Shown here piece after piece: positions 12,137 to 26,525 of a stretch of 56,726 nt of DNA. The number at the start of each line of letters is the position of its first letter. The first letter of the stretch is position 1. Location of the stretch: the NCBI GenBank assembly GCA_943704525.1, contig CALSCQ010002008.1, positions 1-56,726 of the forward strand, written 5' to 3'. The notes under the pieces were generated by a model. It did not search any database. It had not been told where the DNA came from and worked only from the letters and a program-made list of their open reading frames with translations. This DNA is from Pigoraptor vietnamica. Its lineage: Eukaryota; Opisthokonta; Filasterea. A program made the translations under genes and the position numbers.

Positions 12137-13918
12137 ATGGTTCGGCGGGACGAATCTCTCGATTATGGCCGGCCACCGATGACGCCGCAGGGCACGGAGA
12201 AGATGCCGCTGCTGTACGACCCCGAGCGCGTGAGCATTACGTCCGAGGACTCGCTTGGCGGACGCCAAACGTCCAAGTACCAGAGCTTGCCCCAGGACAC
12301 GTCGGTGCGTTCGCGGAAGATACGGACTGTGATCGATCGCTTGTGCTTGACACTTTTGTAGTTGACATGAAACGTGCTTGCACCGCCGACGCGGGCAGTT
12401 TGTATTATGCGGTTCCTTGTGGCTGCACCCTTTCTGCTACATTGTCAAGCGCAATGCCGCGTGCTCTGTCGCGATCACCCTCTAACAAGCCACTTTTGCG
12501 CGTGCCGTTGCGCAGCCGTTGGGACCGTGCCCGCCGGACACGTACAACGTCGCGTACATCATCATGTTCATTCAGGGCGTCGGAATGCTCTTCCCGTGGA
12601 ACATGTTCATCACGGCGACCGATTATTACCAGGACCGCTTCGACAACTCTTCGTACGCCGACAACTTTGAGCTCTTCTTTTCGTTCACGTTCCAGGCCTC
12701 GAACATCATCATGCTCTTCTTCACGGTCCGCTTCCAGCACCTCTTCAGCGTGTCGACGCGCATATTTGTGCCGCTGTTCGTGCAGCTGGCCGTGTTCACG
12801 CTCACGACGGTCCTCGTGAAGATCGACACGATCCAGGTCAACACGTTCTTTGCAATCACGATGGCGTGCGTCGTCGCGGCGGGCATGATGACGGCGTTCC
12901 TCCAGGGAGGCATCTTCGGTCTCGCGGGGACGCTGCCGTTCAAGTATGTCCAGGCCGTCATGGGTGGCCAGGTGCGAGAACGTCCACTTCTTATCCTCTG
13001 TGTCATGTGTCACGTTCACAATCCGCTTGCTCAGCCGTCGCGTCTTCGTGTGTCCGTGGTTACTATCCGCACTTGGTGTTCTTTGTTGGTTTGTGCGCTT
13101 TTCGTTTGTTCCCTTTTCGTCAGAGCGCTCACACTCTGACCGCCCGCACTCAGGCCCTCGGCGCCATTATCGTCTCGGTCGTCAGCGTGATCACGATCGC
13201 CGTGGGCGAGAGCAAGCAGACGAGCGCGCTCGCCTTCTTCAGCGTGTCGGTCGCGGTGATCGGCGTGTGCATCGTGTCGTACGGTGTCATGCTCAGGCTG
13301 CCCTTCATCAAGTACCATCTCGACTTGCGCCCGCCGGAGTCGATCAACAAGGACATTGCGCGCTCGTTCAGCTTTGCCGAGACGTTTGTCAAGATCCGCG
13401 GCCTCGCCGTGGCCGTCGGCTACAACTTCTTCATCACGCTCGCCCTCTTCCCGGGCATCACGAGCAGCGTCGAGTCGAGCAACAACTTTAGCTCGCGCCT
13501 CTTCGTCCCCATTTACAACTTCCTCGGGTTCAACATCGGCGACTACATTGGGCGGCACGCCGCGGGCATGTTCCAACGCCCTGGTCCCAAGACGCTCTGG
13601 ATCCCCATCGCCATCCGCACCGTGTTTGTGCCGCTCTTCATGTTCTGCAACGTCAAGGACTCGCGCTTCCCGACGCCGTTCCACCACGACGCGTGGCCGG
13701 TCATCTTCATGATCATCTTTGCGATCACGAACGGCTACTACGGCTCGCTTGCGATGATGTACGGGCCGGCGCAGGTGTCGCAACACGAGAAGGAGGTCGC
13801 CGGGACGATGATGGTGTTTGGGCTCACGCTGGGCCTCGGTCTCGGTTCGATCTCGTCGTTCGGCGTCAAGGCCATTCTCACGGGCCACAACCCCTTTGTA
13901 GGAAACGGGTCCAAATAA
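12137..13918 (+). CDS. Equilibrative nucleoside transporter (SLC29 family)
   Basis: Three exons: 12137-12304, 12516-12971 and 13154-13918, giving 462 residues, the normal ENT size. After a hydrophilic N-terminus of about 60 residues there are about 11 hydrophobic segments. Family signatures are GVGMLFPWNMFITATDYY in the first membrane helix, GGIFGLAGTLP and YVQAVMGGQALG in the middle, and NGYYGSLAMMYGP near the end. ENT proteins move nucleosides or nucleobases across the plasma or organelle membrane, in some protists with protons. Substrate cannot be told from sequence. The PP-rich N-terminus with several serines may be regulatory. Confidence 0.93.
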
Positions 13919-14449
13919 GTGCGCGATGGCACGCGAGAGAAGGAGAGCCAGCGACTCTGGAGTCGAATCTTTTCTGCGCGCGTGCACACCTGTAGCGCGA
14001 CGTTTCCGCGTGCATCGATGTTGAATCGCGCGTGTGTGGCTTGCTTTCCACTTTCTTCTGCACGGGCGAGGGTGATCGCGCCGAGGTTGGCCTCGGGCGA
14101 TATGCGCCCTTGCTCTGCTACGTTTTTTGCCGCGTTTTTGCGTTGCTTCGCGTGATTTGCTGTCGCACGGTAATGTCGTTGTCGCTGTTCAATGGCTTCT
14201 CGCGGCACGCGTGCGTTTTGCGCTTTCTACCAACCCGCCTTCTCCTGGACGCTCCGTGCACTGGGATATACAGACAACAGCTGAATTATGTGCTTCGCTT
14301 GTGTAACTTGAACCCTCACCCTATCACCATGCAAAGTTGTGATTGGCGCACAATGGCGGCAAGCTGGACTGTGCCCATGTTTTGCATCTTGCCTTGTTGA
14401 AACCAACAGCGAAGAGTCGTGTTTCAGAGGCAGAGGCAGACGGGAAAAA
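13919..14449. other. Intergenic region upstream of the HJURP-like gene
   Basis: This region between two plus-strand genes holds an ATTGG (CCAAT) site at 14342-14346, about 105 bases before the next start. No CACGTG lies beside it. Nothing else is recognised. Confidence 0.5.
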
Positions 14450-15371
14450 ATGAGCGGTCGAAAGCCCCGCGAGTCGTATTTCGCGAAGAGAAAGCGTCAC
14501 ATTCGCGAGAGCTTCAACACGTCGTTTCAGGACATTATCGACAAGGTGCGCTTAAATGCGTGTGCGTGCGCGCAACGCATAACACAGCGCCAGAGATTAA
14601 CGTGATGGTCACTGCCGTGCTCATGATTTCGTCGTTTCGTCTCGACAGTACAATCGGCCGTTCCAAAACAGCGATGTCGTCGACCTCCGCACAATGACTG
14701 TAACGGAAGACAAGGGCTTCTTGCGCGATGCCGATGTGCACACATTCGGCAGCACTTTCAAGCGACCGCGCCGCCGCCGGCGTCTAGTAGCGCACGCGTC
14801 TGACGAAGAGCGCGTTCAGGACGTCTATTCGGACGATGGAGACGACGGCGGGGAGTACTCGCCCATCGGCAACGGCCCTGTGCGTCGCGTGAACTCATCT
14901 CCGCGTTCGCAATTGAGGCGGTCGCCGCGTTCTGGCGGCAGGGACGTGTCGGAAAGCTCGCATATGGGGTACGATGCCGACGTGAGCAGGCTTGTGTCGG
15001 CGATTGCGCAAAGCGCGGGGAACGGCGTTGAGGGCAGCGATAGCGAAGGCCGTTCTGGCGACGACGAGGGCGCCAACGGGCGCACGACGCGCAGTCCTCG
15101 CCGGTCGCGGCAAGTGAGGCGACGGAGTGATAGCGACGATGGGGAAGGCTCTGCTTCAAACATTGAGAGTGACTTTGGCGAGGACGATGGAATGGGAGAC
15201 GATGGGTCGGGGAGTGTGGGAGGCGACGTAACCGACGAAGAACAGCTGTCGCGAAGATCTGTCGAGGCTGCGTCGGCGCCCAATTCGCAGCAGCGCGCGA
15301 GTGTCGCGGAGTGCGAGGGACCCGGAAAGTGCACCAAGGCGTTCTGTTTTCGGTGTGCGATGGGAGAGTGA
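14450..15371 (+). CDS. Putative Scm3/HJURP-like CENP-A chaperone
   Basis: Two exons, 14450-14545 and 14649-15371, giving 272 residues. After a basic N-terminus (KRKRHIRESF) comes FQDIIDKYNRPF (26-37), then VVDLRTMTVTEDKG (42-55). The order and spacing F-x3-I-x-K-Y-N-x-P-F followed by V-V and T-x-T match, from memory, the histone-binding Scm3 domain of HJURP and fungal Scm3, which deliver the centromeric histone CENP-A/Cse4. The intron falls between Lys32 and Tyr33 of this motif. The remainder is low-complexity, acidic and Ser/Arg-rich with a basic patch (FKRPRRRRR), as expected for a nuclear protein. Cys254, Cys260, Cys265 and Cys268 form a possible zinc site at the very end. The assignment rests on a short motif; other chromatin proteins are possible. 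Confidence 0.6.
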
Positions 15372-15592
15372 CCCGCGTCGCTGTTCCTTTAAGGATTTGT
15401 CTGCTCTCGATTGCGTTGCGTGCGCGTGTGCGTGCGCGTGCGTGCGTGTGCGTTCGAATGTGGCGTGTGTGCACATACACTTCAATCAACTTTTTCGCTA
15501 TCTATTTTTCTCTTTTTGAAAGGCGGCAAACGCAGACGCGCAAACGGACGCAACGCAGCAAAGCACAAAGGCACACACGCAGCGCAATCACT

Positions 15593-17752
15593 CTAAGACC
15601 GCGACGCGGGCACGAGGCGCTCCGTCGGCGAGATGAGAATCTCCTCGTACGGCCGCTGCTGCTCGACGTCAATGTACCCCTTGGTCTTGAGCACGAGCAC
15701 CTCAAAGAACGACGACGCCGCCGTCTTGCGGTCCTTTGTCCGAACAATCGACTTGAAGCGCAGGGGACGCGGGTCCTGCTCAAACTCCCGCTTCAGCGTC
15801 TGCATCATGCGCTGCGTGCGGCGGCTCCATCCCTTCTCTCCCTCCCCGTGGCCTTCGCCGTCAGCGCCCTCCGGCAAGGCCGCACCGCCAATGACATCAC
15901 GGCCCTCGTCGTCCGCCTCGGTCGCTATGGGCGCGGGCGCCGTCTCGCCATCCGCCTCCTCCCCACGCGCCATCTCCACTTCGGCGCCCTTGTTGGTCTC
16001 CTCGCCAGCCGGGTAGTCGTAGTCGCCGCCGTAGTAATCATCAACGGGCGCGAGCGTGTCGTTGCGCGAATCGTCCAGCGCCGAAGGCTCGTGCGCGGCC
16101 GGTGTCGACGTCGTCTTGTCCTTCGCAGACGCAGGCGCGGCGCGCGTGGTGGGCGGGCGCAAAACGGTGCGAATTGACGACGCAAAGGCGCGCGACACAT
16201 CAAGGCTCATGCCAAGCCCGAACGCCGTCGTAGGCATCGTGAAGAGCGATTCGATGCCGCCCTCGGTGAGCTCCCTGGGCGAATAAAGGAGGGCATTTAG
16301 TCGCAAGGCTCTTCGATGTTTCGTGCTCGCAGAGAAACGATTGGCAACTACATACCGGCAGTAGAGGCCTCGCTTGGTGCGCGGGCCAAACTCGTCGTAC
16401 TCCCTGGTGTGGGCGAATATATCGTCGCACTGGCGGCGGAGCTCATCGGCCGTGAGCTCAACCTCCTCGTCAATCACAAGCTTACGCTTGCGACGCTGCT
16501 GCGTGACCCTGTAAAGTGATTCGAAGGAGATAAGATAAGCAAGAAAGCGCACGCTGCAACAACGACGCTTGAACAGGCCAGCACGACATACTTGGTCACG
16601 GGCGTAACGGGCTCGTCGATGCGGATCGAATCCTGCAGCGGGGCGTCGGGGATGTCGATGGCCGGCGCCTGGCCAAAGTCGTAGTCGCCGCCGCCGAATC
16701 CAAAATCGGCGTCCATGGGCACCGCTTCGGTCTCGCCCGCACCCTCGGCGCGCTCCTGACCCTCCACTCCATACTGCTCGGGGAGCTGAGCGAAAGAAGA
16801 GGGCGTGAGCAAACGACTGAAGTCGCCCCGAAGTGTTCAAAAAAATGCACACGCGGCAATATCAAACCTTGATGCTCGTGTTCGCGTCCTTGTTGATGGA
16901 ATCGTTGGGCGCAATGTCCGCGCGAAGAGCGAGGGGATCAAACCGAGCGCTGACGTCGGGGTTGTCCCGCAGGCGCTCAACCTCGATCGACTGGTTGACG
17001 CTGCCGAGGCCGCTGACGTCGCCGCCAAACAGGAAGCCCGAGTCCTCGCCGAACCCATCGTCCACTTCCATGCGGTCGTCGTGGATGGCGAGGGTCTGGA
17101 AAGGGTGCTCGCGGAGCGTGATGTCCTCCTTGCGCGAGACCGTCACAGAGATCTGGTTCTCGCCCTGCCTGCACGGCACAAAAAATGCAACAAATGTCAA
17201 GGCAAGCACAACGACAGTCGTGTGTGTCGAGAGGAAAGGGGCTTCTCCGACTTACTCGAGGTTAATCTCGGGGAGATCAATGTCAAACTCGTTGAAGTTG
17301 TCCTGGAGCGTGATGGCATTGTGGTGGGCGGTGGCGCCGTCGGCGGGGAGGTCAATCACGCCGGGGCGAAACGCGTTGTTGATCTTCGTCATGGCCGAGC
17401 TGCAGTCGGCAAGAAGGAACTTGGCCTGTGCGACAGAAAGGAGAAAGCAATTCAAAAATTGAGATAGGAATGCAAGGGCGCACACCGTCATGACACCATA
17501 CGCTCTGCGTTGGGATCCACCCGATCAAAACTTGCGACGCACCTTAAACGAGTAGATGCGGACGACGCCCAGCAGAAGGTGGCTCGACATGCGAAGCGCC
17601 ATGGGGGTCTGTGGGCTGATGATCGAGTTGACAGTCGACTGAATGTTCGTCTGAATAATGTGCACTCGGCTGAGCTTGCGGTCCCAGTGCGCCGCAAGCC
17701 AGATAGACCCAAGCGGGCCCTGCTTCGAGAGCACCAAATGCGAGAAGAACAT
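15593..17752 (-). CDS. RAD21: Cohesin kleisin subunit RAD21/SCC1
   Basis: Six exons: 17752-17543, 17425-17256, 17168-16868, 16785-16592, 16508-16356 and 16274-15593, giving 569 residues. The N-terminal Rad21/Rec8 domain is unmistakable: [20 protein letters not shown], then [20 protein letters not shown] and [10 protein letters not shown]. The C-terminal winged-helix segment [15 protein letters not shown]...[19 protein letters not shown] binds the SMC1 head. The linker is acidic and rich in Asp/Pro/Gly. Kleisin closes the SMC1-SMC3 ring and is cut by separase at anaphase; I did not assign a separase site. RAD21 rather than REC8 is chosen on the N-terminal match. It converges on the HJURP-like gene with only 221 bases between stops. 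Confidence 0.95.
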
Positions 17753-18623
17753 TTTCGAGGAACGGCGCGCGCAGGCGCAAAAATTGAAGGGGGAAAATCG
17801 AATCGCGTAGCGACTGAAACAAATTCGACGACAAACGCCCCACTCCGAAATTCAAACCTCCGCCTTCGAAGAAGGCAAGGCGAGTGAATACGGACTCTGT
17901 CGCTTCCCATTCGTGCGATGTACGTGAATTGTCGCTTTTGAACGTGAGCGGAATGTGCGTGCGGTTGGCCCAAATCGCGAGTGGATGCCGCTGTGTGAGC
18001 GTTGGCTCCGTTTGTGTGACGGCTCGTCTCAGTTTGGCGCGCTTTTTTCAACGATTCCACAGGCGGACAACGCAAAATAAATTCAAAATGCATAGAAGTT
18101 TCATACAAACCTCTGTTTCGAAATAATTTTGGGGTGTAACTAGCGTCACGTGAACATTAAACGAGATCTCGCTATCGTTGTAGCGAGAGCTCGGTAGAAT
18201 TTGCGGAGGCCGAGTTCGCAAGCCCAACGAGCCACTCGAGACTATTGAACTGAAAATTTATCGATTTTAGAGAAAATTTACCGATTCTCAATTTATTGAG
18301 TCTGTCGACCCAGCTGATCCAGCCCTTGTGGTCGCGTCCATGTGCGTTGTGGAGAGAGTGTCACACACGGGCATCCATCCGCTCCCAAACCAGGGAATCT
18401 CTGCACACGCGCACTGGACGCACGCACGGGGAGTGCACACGCAAGGTGCTTGCTGTCGTGTGTGTGCGCGCGCGAGAGAGTGAGCGGGGACAGGTCGGTC
18501 ATGCGACAGTGGCTGTTTCAAATAGATGTCACCACATCTGGCTCACGAATACCGCAGTTTGCGTGACCTCAATTTCATCGTTGTGCGTGCACAAACAGGG
18601 ACAGTTCCCTGCGCGAGTGTAAA
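17753..18623. other. Divergent promoter region of RAD21 and BFR1-like genes
   Basis: A CACGTG lies at 18147-18152 without a nearby CCAAT box. An AT-rich patch at about 18100-18300 contains aaaattta runs. Short open frames on the plus strand overlap the RAD21 start and are not supported. Confidence 0.5.
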
Positions 18624-21600
18624 ATGGCGGAAGTGGAGGCTGCTCCCGTTGCGAACGGCGATCATGCCGCAAAGAAGAAGGTCAAGGTCGTCGCGCCCGA
18701 CGAGAAGGCCTTTAAGCAGCAGACGGACGATCTGACGGCCAAGATCGACGCCATCTACGCCAAGCTGGTGCGCTTTTGTGGTTGATCTCTCTCGCAGTCG
18801 TGCATCTGTGGGGTCGGTGGTGAGATGTGGGTATAGAGTCGTCAATTCTGACCGCAGTGTCGCATTTTTTTCGATCGCACACAGAACGCCATGTCGGTGA
18901 AGAAGGAGAAGGATGCCGACGGCAAGCCGATCCCCCAGCCCAAGACGCCGTACCAGGAGAAGCGCGAGGAGCTGATGAAGAAGCTGCAGACGGCCCGCCA
19001 GGCGCGCGAGGCTGTCTTTGCCAAGAAGGTCGCCGTCGACGAGCAGCTCAAGGGCCAGAACGACAAGGTCAAGAAGCGGGTGAGTGTGTGCGCACGCGTG
19101 TGCGGGTGCGTCTGCATGGGCACGTGTGCATGGGCACGTGTGAGCGTGTGTGTGCGTGTGCGTCTGCATGGGCGCGTGTGCGCTTCGTGTGCTTGTGGGA
19201 CGCATTTCCTTGCTGAGATGCGGATGCGATGGAGTCGCTCGCCAACGGCCCTGGGGTCAATTGCTGCCATATGCTCGAGTGCACTTGCTTAGAGAGGGGA
19301 TGTGGTGCAGATGGACGAGGCCAACAAGCTGCGCGCTGATCTGCGCTACCGCACGCCCGAGGAGGCGGACGAGGCGATCAAGTGAGTGCTGTTCTCCCCA
19401 ATGTGTCTGGTGTACGGGGCTGCGTGGTCGCTCTGGGGCATGCTAGGGGTCGTCGTTCGGCAGTCCAATTTCCTCACTGCTCTTTGTGCTGCGAAGGCGC
19501 CTCGAGGCCGAGCTCAAGATGCAGAGCTTCTCGCTCGCGGAGGAGAAGCGCATCGTGTCGGAGATCAACGCCCTGAAGAAGTCGAAGAAGCAGCTGCAGT
19601 GGGTGACTCTCCCCGGTGCCTCTCCCTGGTGCCTCTCCCCCATAGCACGCCGTGTGCCTACCGCCCTCGTCTCCCCATGTGCCCTGCCCCTTGTCCGCTT
19701 CTGTCATTCGCTGGACACATAACGACTGTGCGCACTTGCCCCCGTGTCAGGACGGAATGGCATGTTTGAACGCATTTTCGCGCTCTACTCGTCCCATGTT
19801 GCTCACGCATCGCCTCGCAGGGACTACGACACGGCCAAGCAGGCGATCGAGACGGAGCGCAACGATGCCACGAAGCTGCGCGACACGCAGACGGTGGGGA
19901 AAGGGGCACTTAGAGCTGTCTGTCGGCTCCGCCGTAGAGTTTGTCATGGCGTGTGTCATGTAAAGGTGTCTGCGTGCGAGAAGTGCGCGGCCGCGTGCGC
20001 TCGGGAGCGATCGCTTATGCTTGCATCCGACGTCAGGCCCTCTTCAAGGAGCTGAACAAGTGCCGCGATGAGGAGACGGACATTCGCAAGCAGCTCGACG
20101 CCCTCAAGGCCCAGCAGGAGAAGGAGCACGGCACGCGGGAAGAGCGCCAGGCCACGTGGGCCGCCCTCACGAAGGGTGGGCAGGCGACCCGTGCATGCGC
20201 CGTGTTCAGACACAGTCCATGTCGCCCTTTATGGCCCTCTCTCCATCATCCTAAATGATCGACGTGCTTTGCTTCTTGTATCATGTTGGGACACATTCAA
20301 TCGCCCTTTAGGGCCCATCTCCCCTATCCCTCAAATTCCTATCCTCCCGTCCCCCTATCCCCTCCCGTCCCCTGTCCTAACCGATCGCCTTGTCTTGCAT
20401 CTCACAGAGCTCGACGCCCTGAAGGCCAAGCGCAACGAGGTGCGCGACAAGTACACGAAGGAGCGCCAGGAGTACTTTGCGGCGACGAAGGAGGAGCGCG
20501 ACCGCCAGCGCGCCAAGGCCCAGGAGGAGCGCAAGAAGCGCCAGGAGGAGATTGCCAAGCAGCGCGAGCAGCGCCGCAAGGAACAGTGGGTGTCCCTCCG
20601 TCATGTGTGCCGCATGGATGCCCTGCGTGAGAATACCGTGTCTGACAACATTAGTGTGTTGAGCGGAATAGGCCTCCAACGTCCCCTCGCATTTCCTTTG
20701 TGTGTGCATGCAGCTTGCTGGTCGCTTTCGTCGCGCGAGCCTTTCTCCACAACCCCTCTCACCACTCCTCTTGTGTGCGCAGGGAGGAGTACGAGGCGTC
20801 GATCGACCCGCACGAGGAGGACAAGATCAAGTGCAGCAACCTCGTTGGGTACCTCGAGGCCCTCCTCCCCCACCAGGCCGCTGCCGCCGCCGAGCCCGCG
20901 AAGCCCGCTGAGCCCGCGCGCCTCTCCGAGAACAATCCGAAGAACAAGATGGACGGCGTCGTTCTCCTCAAGCGCAAGGCGGGTGGATGCGTGCATCATG
21001 CACGTCGTTGGCGTGTTGTGAACGGCATCATTGTTCGACCTGTTTTTTATTTCTTTTCCGTTTCACACTGTTGTCTTATGTGAGTCACATGCTCGAGCAG
21101 ACGGAGGAGGAGCAGCTGTCGGAGATGTTCTCGGCGTTTGGCAAGGGCAAGAAGGCCAAGAAGCCCGCCCCCGCGAAGGAGTCTGCGCCCGCCGCGCCCT
21201 CCACCAAGGTAATTGGGAACAGCGCCTGCAAATTCTGCCGTGCTCTCTTTCGATTAGTTCGTACTTTGCCCTACTGCGTGCTGTTGTGAGCGCTAGTGCC
21301 TGCATGCCTCTCAGTTCAGCTTGAGTGATTCACGGTAGACGCGGTGTTTGCTTCAGAGCATTTGAGTTCGTGGACTAGTTCGTGGATGATGAATCGCTGT
21401 CGACGAGTGTTCGCTCCCGACAGTGTGTGTCTGTCGTGCGCGTCGAGTTCGTGGACTCATGCAAACCCTATGTACGCAGGCCCTCACGCACGCGCTCGCC
21501 ATTGTCGAGGATTTCATCGCCGTCGGCGTGAAGCCCCCCACCAACGTCAGCGAGATCCCCGCCGCCGTCGAGTCGCTCAAGGGCCGCCGTGAGCACTTCG

Positions 21601-22033
21601 AGAAGCTGACGCTCGACCACCGCGAGAAGGCGAAGGAGCGCATCGCCAAGCGGAAGGCGGAGGAGGAAGCCGCCGCCGCCGCTGCTGCTGTGGCTGCGGA
21701 GCGCGGCGAGGCGCACATTGTGGACGGTGCGGAGGCGTCGGCCGAGAAGGAGTCTGCCGATGGCGACGCTGCGGAGGCCGAGACGCCCGCCGATGGTGCG
21801 TTTGTGTAGTGACATGCGTGCTGTGTGGTTTCTGGTAATGGGGTGCTGTTATGCGTAGTGGTATCTGTGCTCAGTGGTTTTTGTGTGGGCGAATCGACTG
21901 AAAAGAAGCATCCGCTTGTGCAGATGCGCCGGCGGAGGCGGAGGCGGAGGCCGCGCCCGAGGCGAACGGCGGCGACGCCCCTTCGGAAGACGCTGTCGCG
22001 GACGCCGACAACGCGGACAACGCCGACGAGTAG
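18624..22033 (+). CDS. BFR1-like coiled-coil protein
   Basis: Eleven exons: 18624-18767, 18885-19079, 19311-19381, 19497-19598, 19821-19893, 20037-20175, 20408-20585, 20783-20990, 21101-21208, 21480-21795 and 21924-22033, giving 547 residues. The protein is highly charged and almost entirely helical, with long Lys/Glu/Arg coiled coils such as RLEAELKMQSFSLAEEK and EERDRQRAKAQEERKKRQEE. Order of motifs (RYRTPEEADEAIKRLE, IVSEINALKKSKKQL) matches fungal BFR1, a ribosome/ER-associated mRNP protein first linked to brefeldin resistance and nuclear segregation. The Ala/Glu-rich tail is compositionally biased. The exon 8 donor (GTGCAT) is the least certain; the intron before exon 4 ends in AAG. Confidence 0.8.
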
Positions 22034-22844
22034 ACGCTTTGAGAGGGACATTCGGTCACTAGGCGTTCGGGCTTGCCTTTCCTGCTCGCCAGTGTGGCCT
22101 CCCTCTTGCGCCGCTTCGACTCGCGTCGTTGTGCGTAAGCGTATGTGTAGTAGACGGTCGTGCGTTTCTCCCGCGCGCGTGCGTTCGTTCGTTTTCCCAT
22201 TGGTGTGAGTGTTTGTGTTTGTGTTCCCTTGTAGTGTGTTGTCATTCTTTTCGTTCGCGCTGCGTGGGAGCGCACCTTCAGCCGGCAGTGTGCTAACCTG
22301 GCGGAGAGCGGCATGGTCATTGGTACCGCGCAAGATTCCGTGGCACGTGACACTGGCGACTCTTCTTTGCGTTTGGATGGGTGGCGTGCGCGTGAGTGGG
22401 GCCTTCTCTTCTCGCGTCTTTGCCAACTCCTTTGCGCGCTTAGGGAGTTTTTTGCCTTTGTGTCGTGTGACTACGAACGGCGTTGCTGCGTTTGTGCGCA
22501 ATACAAGAGCGTTTTTCAACTGCGACGCACGCCCACTTTGCCAACGTGTCAAGCTGCCCTGAGGACGACACGAGTGCAGTACATGGGAGACAATTCGTCA
22601 TTACTCAAGAGCTCCAATGCTTTAAACGAAGTGTATTTCTTCGGCAGACAACGCACCGCCAGCGGTGCAACCACGCAGAGACGCGCATCGCACGATGTAG
22701 AGACGAAACGAGAAAGTGAGAGAGACGATAAAGGAAAGAAGCACATTCATAGCAGCGATTTCAGCCAATTCGACTGCCAACACAACACGCGTGTGCGGGA
22801 CCAACAAAGGCCCGCACGTTTTCCCCAACCGCCCGCGAGTGGCT
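22034..22844. other. Convergent 3' region of BFR1-like gene and HSP70
   Basis: No gene is supported in these 811 bases. A plus-strand frame across 22313-22879 has no protein-like composition and runs into the HSP70 3' end. Confidence 0.5.
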
Positions 22845-25470
<2,626 letters not shown>

Positions 25471-26525
25471 TTTCAGCTCTTGACTCTGTTTCACAACTCC
25501 TGGGGAAAGAAAAATTGGAAGAAGTGCGTGTGAATAAGCATACGATCCTATGATCTTCATGAAGTGGGCATCGAGGGTGTGTGTATGTGCGCGATGTGTG
25601 CAAGCGCGCATGTGTGGGTTGCACGTGGAGGATCTTGGCGCGATCTGATTGGTTGTTTCGCTAATGTCCTACCCCGGATTGAGAGGCACGGAAGAGTGTT
25701 TCATGCCGTCCAGCTGTGGTGAGGGTTACTTTGTAGCATTAAAAATGTGCTTAAATGGGTGATTTGATGGTGATTAGTAGGTTTTTCTCGGGTGGCACAC
25801 ACCAAGAGAATTGAGAAATAGAGGAAATTTTAGTCAAATTTTCGTCAGTTTCACCCTTTTCGCCGAGAAAATAAATTATGCTTAATAAGTCACATACTTA
25901 CCACATTTTAAAAATACAACGGATGAGTGCACTACTAAATTAAATTAAACCTTACTCATACACTCTGTATGGTGTAAAATTTTTACATGAAGATGCGACC
26001 GTACCCAAAGGTGGCGTTCCCGCAACTGTTTTTCCCTCAGTTTGTGCCACCGGAGCACAAAAATTTTATTTTCAACATATGGTTCTGCGCCGGGCCTTCC
26101 CCACACACACTGAACACAACACCGACCACAGACACCTTCACTCCACCGCAACGTTACCCGCCGGCGCCGTCGGCCGCCTTGCACTGTGCACGGCTCCTGA
26201 GCCGTCACGGCCGCGCCGCCGGGTCAGCCTCACTAAAGCAGACGGCGCCCGGGCAGTCCGTTGGCGATGGTGTGACACACGGAGGCGATCGATCTGTGCG
26301 ACTGCCTGATTGTACCCGATCCGAGGCGCCGGCGCCGGGGGGGGATTTTCAGAAGTCGGTCAGTGTCTGACGGTCGGGCCGGCGTTCTGATCGGCCGAAC
26401 GGCCGGCGGCGGCCACTGTCACTCAGTGTGCACCATCGCGACTCCTCGCGTCAGACTTCGGCGACCCGGCTTCAGGCAGTGCCGCCGGCGCAGTCTCGGC
26501 GTGTCGGACTGACGCACAGTCGACG
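25471..26525. other. Divergent promoter region of HSP70 and glycosyltransferase-like gene
   Basis: The HSP70 side holds CACGTG and ATTGG at 25622-25652. An AT-rich patch spans about 25720-26080. From about 26150 to the start codon the DNA changes to short GC-rich words built from GGCCG/CCGGC, with hairpin-like parts such as ggctcctgagcc at about 26194-26205. I found no convincing heat-shock element array. Confidence 0.5.
25622..25652. promoter_or_regulatory. CACGTG and CCAAT box upstream of HSP70
   Basis: CACGTG at 25622-25627 and ATTGG at 25648-25652 lie about 150-180 bases upstream of the HSP70 start codon. Confidence 0.4.

Noticed and set aside
25500-26050. Possible heat-shock elements upstream of HSP70
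   Set aside because: Scattered GAA/TTC words were seen but no array with the required 5-base phasing.
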